Below are positions 27,301-32,988 of a stretch of 64,000 nucleotides of DNA, one piece after another. The translations under genes were made by a program, and so were the position numbers. The notes beneath the pieces are model-generated. The model saw only the letters and a program-made list of their open reading frames with translations, did no database searches and had not been told where the DNA came from. This DNA comes from Rikenellaceae bacterium (GTDB taxonomy: Bacteria; Bacteroidota; Bacteroidia; Bacteroidales; Rikenellaceae), in contig SUZJ01000001.1 in NCBI GenBank assembly GCA_015059945.1, positions 186,001 through 250,000 of the forward strand, written 5' to 3'. Position 1 is the stretch's first letter; each line of letters opens with the position of its first letter.

Positions 27301-27450
27301 TTTTACGGTAACGCTTGTACCAGGCATTGGTTGTTGTTGATCGTTGAGCACCTGACCGCTAACCATACGGTTTTGTGCTGCCAAATCAAACGAGCATAGG
27401 GCCAACAATAACGCCAACCACATACCAAATTTGGGTAAAAGTTGTTTCAT
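24340..27450 (-). CDS. SusC/RagA-family TonB-dependent outer-membrane transporter
   Basis: A 1036-residue importer that works with SusD and is powered by TonB-ExbBD. A signal peptide (about 25 residues) is followed by a carboxypeptidase-regulatory-like domain (GQVLNDQQQPMPGTSVTVKG), a TonB-box region (EEVTVVAFSKQKKES), the plug (NLTTALAGRAAGI ... FFIRGISSFG) and a 22-strand-type barrel ending in FNIGIQTNF. It is the first gene of the operon. No sigma, anti-sigma, hybrid two-component or SusR-like gene adjoins it. Confidence 0.97.
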   Translation of the reverse strand: MKQLLPKFGMWLALLLALCSFDLAAQNRMVSGQVLNDQQQPMPGTSVTVKGETRGVISDREGRFAIEVAPTDVLVFEFLGYDTQEILVGTQRSLNVFLRPKADELEEVTVVAFSKQKKESVIASVSTVKASELKVPSSNLTTALAGRAAGIISYQVSGEPGQDNAQFFIRGISSFGASAKKDPLILIDNNESSSDDLARLTPDDIASFSVMKDATAAALYGARGANGVILITTKNGVEGKAKLNIRYETSLSSPTTNVDLADPITYMNLHNEAVKTRTPTATLPYSQEKIAGTKQGGNNNVYPANDWYNMLFKNVTTNHRMNFNLSGGGSVANYYISGAYSRDNGVLKNDNMNKYNNNIELNRYVLRANFNVKVTNTTTVTARLHGAFDDYTGPLTGGSELYNMVMNANPVAFPATFVPDDILVERQHTMFGRNSDNSYTNPYAEMVKGFKQYSTSSMLAQVELKQDLSAITEGLSARALLNTNRYSYFDLRREMTPYYYTLGTYDRDTGIYTIRALNEGSNALSYKEGAKDVNSTIYMEAAIDYNREFNEKHNVTGLLVMTLQEQLFGNAGDLQKSLPYRNMGLAGRFTYAYDSRYFVEANFGYNGSERFDEEHRWGFFPSAGLGYIVSNEEFYPEGLKDYVSMLKLKATYGLVGNDAIGDGRFFYLSNVNLNDSNRGIAFGTSINTSKPGVSISQYANPNISWEISRKMNLGLEMTILEDLSLQLDYFTENRSNILMTRAFIPSTAGFEAPISANVGEAEGRGFEAALQYNHSFNRDTWMTATGNFTYATSEYKVYEEPNYSATPWLSHIGQSLGQTYGYVAERLFVDDLEVLNSPTQNFGGDIATAAGDIKYKDINGDGIISTLDMVPIGYPYTPEVIYGFGVSFGHKGFDISCFFQGSGRSSFWIDPSKVAPFIGGQRQLLSAIADSVWTEDDRDIYAFWPRLSESLSNNNTQTSTWFMRDGSFLRLKSAELGYTLPSHISKKAGLETARIYLSGTNLLTFSKFKLWDPEMKGNGLGYPIQRVFNIGIQTNF

Positions 27451-27562
27451 TTGGTTTTTTTGTTTAGTTAGACATTAAAAAATTGTTTGTTGTTTATGTT
27501 TTGTTTGGTTTTGCGTAGTTTTTGGGTGTCTACATACGCGGGGGTGTCGCGCACATTACCAC

Positions 27563-27664
27563 GATAAAAGTACAAATTATTACATAATTTGCCCAACACC
27601 CATCACCCCCTCCGTGTGGTTTGAGAAAAATTTTACACTTTTTGATACAATTTTACACTTTTTG
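27563..27664 (-). promoter_or_regulatory. susC upstream region: candidate promoter, palindrome and direct repeats
   Basis: Minus-strand TTG, 21 nt, TACTTTTA is a 7/8 fit to the -33/-7 pair, and an IR CAAATTAT-tac-ATAATTTG (27573-27591) fills its spacer. Upstream of it the 16-mer AATTTTACACTTTTTG occurs twice (27629-27644 and 27649-27664), spaced 20 bases, about two helical turns. This looks like a dimeric activator site. The remainder of the 27451-27824 gap has TACATTTG (27766-27773), a possible -7 for kbl, and no gene. Confidence 0.5.
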
Positions 27665-27824
27665 GCCCAACAGCCACCACCCACAAATCCCCCTCAGAGG
27701 CCTCTCGTGTGCATAAAAATAGGAATTAAATACAGAGGGGTGGTATCACATTGCGAAAAAATTAGTACATTTGCTTTCGGAATGTTATCGACAGAAAATT
27801 CTAACCAATAAATCATTATAAATT

Positions 27825-29012
27825 ATGTACGGTAAAATCAAAGAACATCTGCAAAAAGAGCTTGCCGACATTCGCGAGGCCGGCCTCTACAAAGTTGAAC
27901 GCATTATCGAATCGCCCCAGAGGGCTGCTATCGAGGTTGGTGGCAAAGAGGTACTCAACTTCTGCGCAAACAACTATCTCGGCTTGTCGGATAACCAGCG
28001 ACTGATCGACGCCGCCAAAAAGGCTCTCGACAATCGTGGCTTTGGTATGTCGTCGGTTCGTTTCATCTGCGGCTGCCAGGACATCCACAAAGAGCTCGAG
28101 GCTGCTATTGCCAACTACTTCGGCACCGAGGACACCATTCTCTACGCTGCTTGTTTCGACGCCAACGGTGGTGTATTTGAGCCCCTGCTGACCGAGCAAG
28201 ACGCTATCATCAGCGACTCGCTCAACCACGCATCTATCATCGACGGCGTAAGGCTCTGCAAGGCTGTTCGCTACCGCTACGCAAATGCCGATATGGAGGA
28301 GTTGGAGAACTGTCTGAAATTGGCACAGGCACAGCGCTTCCGCATCATCGTTACCGACGGTGTATTCTCGATGGACGGCAACGTGGCCAAGATGGACGAG
28401 ATTTTGGCTCTGGCCAACAAGTATGATGCAATGGTTATGGTAGACGAGTGCCACTCGGCAGGCGTTGTTGGTGCCACTGGTAGAGGTGTAACCGAGCTGT
28501 ACAACTGCCGTGGCGAGGTTGATATCATCACCGGTACCCTGGGTAAAGCCTTTGGTGGTGCTGTGGGTGGTTTCACCACCGGCCGCAAAGAGATTATCGA
28601 GATGTTGCGTCAGCGTTCGAGGCCCTATCTGTTCTCGAACTCGGTACCCCCAGCAGTTGTTGGTGCCAGCATCGAGGTATTCAAGATGCTCGAAGAGAGC
28701 AACGAAATTCACGACCGCCTGGTAGAGAATGTCGAGTACTTCCGTACCAAGATGTTGGATGCAGGCTTTGATATCAAACCCACCCAGTCGGCTATCTGCG
28801 CCGTTATGCTCTACGATGCACCTCTGTCGCAGGTTATGGCAGCCAAACTGCTCGAGGAGGGTATCTATGTAACCGGCTTCTACTACCCCGTAGTTCCCAA
28901 AGGCCAGGCCCGCATCCGCGTTCAGGTTTCGGCAGGCCACACTCGCGAGCAGCTCGACAAGTGTATTGCCGCCTTCACCAAGATTGGCAAAGAGCTGGGC
29001 GTAATCAAATAA
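27825..29012 (+). CDS. kbl: Glycine C-acetyltransferase (2-amino-3-ketobutyrate CoA ligase)
   Basis: PLP enzyme that splits 2-amino-3-oxobutanoate with CoA into glycine and acetyl-CoA, the second step of threonine breakdown. The 395-residue sequence follows Kbl throughout (NFCANNYLGLS, SSVRFICGCQDIHKELE, DGVFSMDG, VDECHS), with the PLP Lys in ITGTLGKAFGG near residue 244. The YVTGFYYPVVPKGQARIR block near the end fits Kbl rather than serine palmitoyltransferase. Threonine dehydrogenase is not in the window. Confidence 0.95.
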   Translation: MYGKIKEHLQKELADIREAGLYKVERIIESPQRAAIEVGGKEVLNFCANNYLGLSDNQRLIDAAKKALDNRGFGMSSVRFICGCQDIHKELEAAIANYFGTEDTILYAACFDANGGVFEPLLTEQDAIISDSLNHASIIDGVRLCKAVRYRYANADMEELENCLKLAQAQRFRIIVTDGVFSMDGNVAKMDEILALANKYDAMVMVDECHSAGVVGATGRGVTELYNCRGEVDIITGTLGKAFGGAVGGFTTGRKEIIEMLRQRSRPYLFSNSVPPAVVGASIEVFKMLEESNEIHDRLVENVEYFRTKMLDAGFDIKPTQSAICAVMLYDAPLSQVMAAKLLEEGIYVTGFYYPVVPKGQARIRVQVSAGHTREQLDKCIAAFTKIGKELGVIK

Positions 29013-29057
29013 GCCTATTTGTGTAAGAGAGTAGCAACTTTACCCCAACAACACCCT

Positions 29058-29534
29058 ATGACAAAGGTAGTTATAGACAAAATTGACCGCAAGATATTGC
29101 AACTGCTATTGAGCAACGCCCGTATGCCCTACTTGGAGATTGCCAGAGAGTGTGGCATTTCGGGTGCCGCCATTCACCAGCGCGTAAAGAAGCTCGACGA
29201 GCAGGGTATAATTCTGGGCTCGCGCCTGGAAGTGAACCCTCGCACACTCGGCTACGACGTTTGTGCGCTGGTAAATATCCGTATGCAGTCGTCTACGATG
29301 GATAGCGCGGTTGTAGATGCAGTAAAGAGTATTCCCGAGGTTGTCGAGTGTCACTTCATTACGGGCAAGTACAACCTTCAATTGAAGCTCTACTGCATTG
29401 ACAACGACCACTTTATGCGCACCCTGTCAGAGGTGTTGAAGATTCCGGGTGTGGTTGCTACCGAGACCAACATAAGCCTCAGCGAGCCATTCTCGCGTCA
29501 GGTTGATGTTCGCCACTTGATTGAGGAGGAGTAG
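29058..29534 (+). CDS. Lrp/AsnC-family transcriptional regulator
   Basis: A 158-residue protein starting at the ATG at 29058; an upstream in-frame TTG directly after kbl seems less likely. An N-terminal winged helix (KIDRKILQLLLSNARMPYLEIAREC, broken here as KIDRKILQLL then NARMPYLEIA) is followed by a C-terminal RAM/AsnC ligand domain (CHFITGKYNLQLKLYC). It lies 45 bases after kbl, so it may sense an amino acid and control kbl or itself. The 3' end overlaps the ribosome-binding region of queD. Confidence 0.92.
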   Translation: MTKVVIDKIDRKILQLLLSNARMPYLEIARECGISGAAIHQRVKKLDEQGIILGSRLEVNPRTLGYDVCALVNIRMQSSTMDSAVVDAVKSIPEVVECHFITGKYNLQLKLYCIDNDHFMRTLSEVLKIPGVVATETNISLSEPFSRQVDVRHLIEEE

Positions 29535-29538
29535 TGCT

Positions 29539-29982
29539 ATGGAGGGTAGTTTGAGATTGACCAAGGAGTTTTCGTTTGAGATGGCCCACGCACTGGTGGG
29601 CTACGACGGGGCGTGTCGCGAAATTCACGGCCACAGCTACCGACTCTTCGTGACGGTCGAGGGGGCTCCCTGCGCCGATAGTTCTCATCCCAAGTTTGGT
29701 ATGGCGGTAGACTTCGGCGACTTGAAGAGGGCTGTCAGTGAGGCTGTTGTGAGCCGCTACGACCACTCGTTTATGATACGTCGCACGGCCGAGAGCGAGG
29801 AGATAATCGAGGTGTTGGGGCGCCATTTCTCAAAGATTTACGCTGTCGACTGGCAGCCAACGTGCGAGAATCTGGTGCACCACTTTGCCGACCTTATTCG
29901 CCCCCACCTGCCCAAAGGCATAAGGCTTGCGGCCATAAAGTTGCACGAAACAGCCACCTCGTATGTCGAATTGATATTTTAA
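29539..29982 (+). CDS. queD: 6-carboxytetrahydropterin synthase, QueD family
   Basis: Acts in queuosine/7-deazaguanine synthesis, making 6-carboxy-tetrahydropterin from dihydroneopterin triphosphate. The start at 29539 follows a GAGGAG Shine-Dalgarno inside the end of the upstream gene. In 147 residues it has the zinc ligand His in FEMAHAL, the diagnostic CREIHGHSY (CxxxHGH, the QueD form of the family motif), YDHSFM and the late LHETATSYVE with the catalytic Glu. queC, queE and queF are not in the window. Confidence 0.9.
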   Translation: MEGSLRLTKEFSFEMAHALVGYDGACREIHGHSYRLFVTVEGAPCADSSHPKFGMAVDFGDLKRAVSEAVVSRYDHSFMIRRTAESEEIIEVLGRHFSKIYAVDWQPTCENLVHHFADLIRPHLPKGIRLAAIKLHETATSYVELIF

Positions 29983-29983
29983 C

Positions 29984-30160
29984 GAGATTTTGGCGGATTA
30001 GCGCAATGTTGGTGAGTTATTGACACCCCGTAAATAAATGCGCCAATTCGCCAAATTCTCATTAAGGCTTTCTGCAAAAGCCCAAGTCTGCTCCGCAGAC
30101 CTATAATTTTTACATTCCCCCTAAGCCCCCCTTTGACAAAGGGGGGCTTGGTCAAAGAGC
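29984..30160. repeat. Long inverted repeat plus dispersed palindrome copy 2
   Basis: Two structures fill the gap after queD. About 22-bp imperfect arms (GAGATTTTGGCGGATT... and its near-complement ending AATTCTC, 29985-30061) enclose about 33 nt. Then TTTTTACATTCC leads into AAGCCCCCC-TTTGACAAA-GGGGGGCTT (about 30106-30150), the second copy of the element at 8666. No gene is seen in 29983-30298. Confidence 0.65.
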
Positions 30161-30244
30161 AGAGCTCTTTGAGGGGTGGTGCTACCAAAAGCATCAGATC
30201 GGCACAATTAGCCAACCCTATCTTGTGGGGGGGTGACAAACAAG

Positions 30245-30280
30245 AAAGCGGTGATTTCCGAGAGTGGAAATCACCGCTTT
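30245..30280 (-). terminator. Terminator of the fimbrillin-like gene
   Basis: Perfect 15-bp stem (AAAGCGGTGATTTCC and complement) with a 6-nt loop, 19 bases past the stop. The minus-strand tail TTCTTGTTTGT is moderately T-rich. Confidence 0.8.
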
Positions 30281-30298
30281 GCATTATCTAGATACTTA

Positions 30299-31516
30299 TT
30301 AGTCTACACTATACAAAGTATCCCAAGTGCCACCATCCCAACCATTGATGATATACAGATTACCATCGAAAGTTAGGTCTGCGGTTTGGTTCCAAACCAA
30401 CTTATCAACAGCAGCATCACTCCAACCCAATACAGAAGAAGCTGGGTTCATACGGGTAAAGATAACATTTACCATACCCTCTGGTTTTGCACACTGATAA
30501 ATACCGTCGTTATCGTCGTCGGTCATTTTAACCCAAGTGGCATCAACATTATCAGCCCAGAAGTAAGCTGCAAACCAAGCGCCATCACTCAACCACTCAG
30601 AACTGGGTTGCAAGAATAGTGTTGTGGTGTCAATTACTACGTCCTGGCTGCCACTCTGCGAGAAGTTGAGCTCTTTGTCGGCAGTCCAGTCAGTCACCTC
30701 GGTAGTGAATGAGGTCGAGATGCTCTCTTTGGTGAGCGAGATGGTGGTGGTGCTAACCTTACCGGCAGCAAACGAAACAGCGCTCTCGATATCGAAGGTG
30801 TACTGCTTCTGTGCGGTGGTGGTAACAATCAGTTTGGGGGTTACGTTCTCCTGGGGAACGAGGATGAGCTGCCACTGGGTATCTTTAACTTTCAGGGCCT
30901 TGATGCCACCCTTCGAGCCACCTACGGTAGCTGCGCCACCTGCCAAGCTAACATTTGCGGTGCCATAAACATCGCTGAACATAACGTCGGCAATAGCCTC
31001 GTCGAGCTCGCTGTTGATATTCACAACAACCTTCGACAGAGCGTGTTTGAAGCCCAGTTTAACAGCCTCGGCAGTGGGTTTCGAGCTGGCCTGTGCAAGC
31101 ATCAGGTCCGATGCGGTATAGCCTGCAGGGGTGGTCTGGTCCGAGTTTACGGTAAAGTTGATACCGGTTGCGTTATAGCCACCATTTGCGCTATAGGGGT
31201 AGTAGGCGTAGATGTCGGCCACCACGCTCTCGTCTTTGTACCAGTAGTTGGTCTGCTCGCCCTTCCAAGCGGTGCCATTGTAGGTGTACTTGGCGTTGTT
31301 GAGGTAGGGCTCGTTGGGCTGGTTTGAGATGATGTGAACACCAATAGCGTCGCCACTCTCAAAAGCGGTATCGGTAGCTTTGGTAAAGCTGTAGAGCGAG
31401 GTCGATACCGAGATGACCTTCTGCTCGGTCTGGGGTTTGGGCTCCTCGTTCTTGTTGCACGAGATAGCTGCCAGAGCAACCATTGCGAGGGTTGCAAAAA
31501 TGGTAAACTTTTTCAT
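30299..31516 (-). CDS. Fimbrillin-like lipoprotein with C-terminal carbohydrate-binding-like domain
   Basis: A 405-residue lipoprotein (lipobox AISC, Cys20). The first about 290 residues match Bacteroidales fimbrillin-like (Mfa-type) proteins: FESGDAIGVHI, YYPYS, LMLAQASSKPT, LGFKHALSKVVVNI and LILVPQE occur in the family order. The last about 100 residues form a separate domain (LFLQPSSEW, AWFAAYFW, NDGIYQC, VIFTRMNP, LYIINGWDGGTW) resembling CBM26-type starch-binding modules seen at the ends of Bacteroidota surface proteins; that assignment is from pattern only. It may be a pilus tip or adhesin subunit. It follows nhaC by 14 bases. Confidence 0.82.
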   Translation of the reverse strand: MKKFTIFATLAMVALAAISCNKNEEPKPQTEQKVISVSTSLYSFTKATDTAFESGDAIGVHIISNQPNEPYLNNAKYTYNGTAWKGEQTNYWYKDESVVADIYAYYPYSANGGYNATGINFTVNSDQTTPAGYTASDLMLAQASSKPTAEAVKLGFKHALSKVVVNINSELDEAIADVMFSDVYGTANVSLAGGAATVGGSKGGIKALKVKDTQWQLILVPQENVTPKLIVTTTAQKQYTFDIESAVSFAAGKVSTTTISLTKESISTSFTTEVTDWTADKELNFSQSGSQDVVIDTTTLFLQPSSEWLSDGAWFAAYFWADNVDATWVKMTDDDNDGIYQCAKPEGMVNVIFTRMNPASSVLGWSDAAVDKLVWNQTADLTFDGNLYIINGWDGGTWDTLYSVD

Positions 31517-31530
31517 TGTCTAATAAGGTT

Positions 31531-32862
31531 TTATTGTTTGATGTTTTTGGTTTTCCTGCCTGCAAATATAATAGAAATTATTACAAACACCCCAATCATA
31601 AGCGGATAATAGAGGTGGAGCATAATTCCGAAGGGCGAAATGGCCGCTAAGCCCGAGGCCATAAGTAGTTGAGCACCATAGGGTAAAAAGCCCTGCACAA
31701 AGCACGAGGTGGTGTCCATAATGCTTGCGCTCCTACGGGGCGAAATACCCACTCGCGAGGCTATGTTGCGCGAGATGTCGCCCATTGTTAGGATGGCGAT
31801 AGTGTTGTTGGCGGTGCAGACATTGGCCAGTGCTGTAAGGCACGCAATGGCCAGTTCGCCACCCTTGCGCCCCTTGATGCGACCAGTCACTCGGCCTACC
31901 ACAAAGTCCAGGCCACCCATCAGGCGCACCATTTCGAGCAGTCCGCCCGCAAGCATTGTTACAATAATCAGCTCGGCCATCGACTGTACACCCTCGCCCA
32001 TCTGGGCAAAGCACTCGATGGGCTCAATAGCACCCATACTTACGCCAATAACTATGGCAACCACTATGCCGAGCAGCAACACCCCCAGCACATTCATACC
32101 ACACAGGGCTGCCACAATCACCACCAGGTAGGGCACGACCTTCACCGACTCGGCCAGCGACAAGCGGGGCACCTCGACCTCGGTCAGGTTGGCACCCATA
32201 AAGACATATATAGCCAATACTATAACAGCCGCAGGGGCAACAAGGCGCAAGTTGGTGCGGAATTTATCCTTCATCTGGCACCCCTGGGTTTGTGTTGCCG
32301 CAATGGTGGTGTCGGAAATGAACGACAGGTTGTCGCCAAAGAAAGCTCCGCCCACCACAATGGCCACCATCCAGGCCGTATCACACCCCAGTTGTGCGGC
32401 CAGTCCCGTAACCACTGGCGTGAGCGCCACAATGGTGCCCACCGATGTGCCCACAGCCATAGAGATAAAGCAGGCGGCCAAAAAGATTCCCGCAGGTACA
32501 AAGTTGGCGGGCACAACACTCAGTGCCAAATTGACCGTTGCATCAATGGCACCCATAGCCTTAGCCACCGCCGCAAAAGCACCAGCCAAGACAAAAATCC
32601 ATATCATAAACATAATTCGGGGGTTGGCTGCTCCGCGCGAAAAGTTGTCTATTCGCTCCGTCAGCTTACCCCCTTTGGATATGGCCACAGCATAGACCGC
32701 AGCCACAATAAAAGCCACTGTAATGGGTATTCGATAGAAGTCGCCCGCCACGAGTGACCCCACAAAAAAGACTACCAGCAGCACTATCAGTGGCGATAGT
32801 GCTACAAAACCTCCTCTACTACCTTTCTCAACCTTACCTGTCATAGTTTCCTCATTTTCCAT
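31531..32862 (-). CDS. nhaC: NhaC-family Na+/H+ antiporter
   Basis: Polytopic inner-membrane protein with about 12 helices that exchanges Na+ for H+. Start set at the ATG at 32862, giving 443 residues whose first helix begins near residue 20; a longer frame adds 38 hydrophilic residues and crosses an intergenic hairpin. Family blocks include ACFISMAVGTSVGTIVALTPV, GGAFFGDNLSFISDTTIAAT (near residue 190) and NNTIAILTMGDI, the first two broken here by natural gaps. A candidate TATATTTG -7 box for the downstream gene lies inside its last codons (31563-31570). Confidence 0.9.
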   Translation of the reverse strand: MENEETMTGKVEKGSRGGFVALSPLIVLLVVFFVGSLVAGDFYRIPITVAFIVAAVYAVAISKGGKLTERIDNFSRGAANPRIMFMIWIFVLAGAFAAVAKAMGAIDATVNLALSVVPANFVPAGIFLAACFISMAVGTSVGTIVALTPVVTGLAAQLGCDTAWMVAIVVGGAFFGDNLSFISDTTIAATQTQGCQMKDKFRTNLRLVAPAAVIVLAIYVFMGANLTEVEVPRLSLAESVKVVPYLVVIVAALCGMNVLGVLLLGIVVAIVIGVSMGAIEPIECFAQMGEGVQSMAELIIVTMLAGGLLEMVRLMGGLDFVVGRVTGRIKGRKGGELAIACLTALANVCTANNTIAILTMGDISRNIASRVGISPRRSASIMDTTSCFVQGFLPYGAQLLMASGLAAISPFGIMLHLYYPLMIGVFVIISIIFAGRKTKNIKQ

Positions 32863-32906
32863 AGGCCCTACCTCAACACTCTTCGGGGCCCTATCTTTAT
32901 GCAATA

Positions 32907-32940
32907 GACCAGAGTAGCTCACACTTTTGCCACTCTGGTC
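32907..32940. other. Hairpin between nrdJ and nhaC
   Basis: Perfect 9-bp arms GACCAGAGT/ACTCTGGTC with a 16-nt interior that can extend by a GC pair. There is no T-run on either strand, so termination is uncertain. It lies 49 bases past nrdJ. Confidence 0.5.
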
Positions 32941-32988
32941 CTTTGGGGTTATTTGGTTGGGGTACTCCTCCCCCATCCTATTTTGTCT

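Noticed and set aside
24781..27399. Very long open frame (872 codons) antisense to susC, and similar ones opposite nrdJ (32953-34581), the peptidase lipoprotein (14890-16599) and the DPP7-type gene (45335-47134)
   Set aside because: They mirror codon-biased genes, encode His/Val/Gly-rich text without domains, and lack promoters and ribosome sites.
27825..29012. Serine palmitoyltransferase instead of Kbl
   Set aside because: The C-terminal GFYYPVVPKGQARIR and the N-terminal ERIIESPQ text follow Kbl closely.
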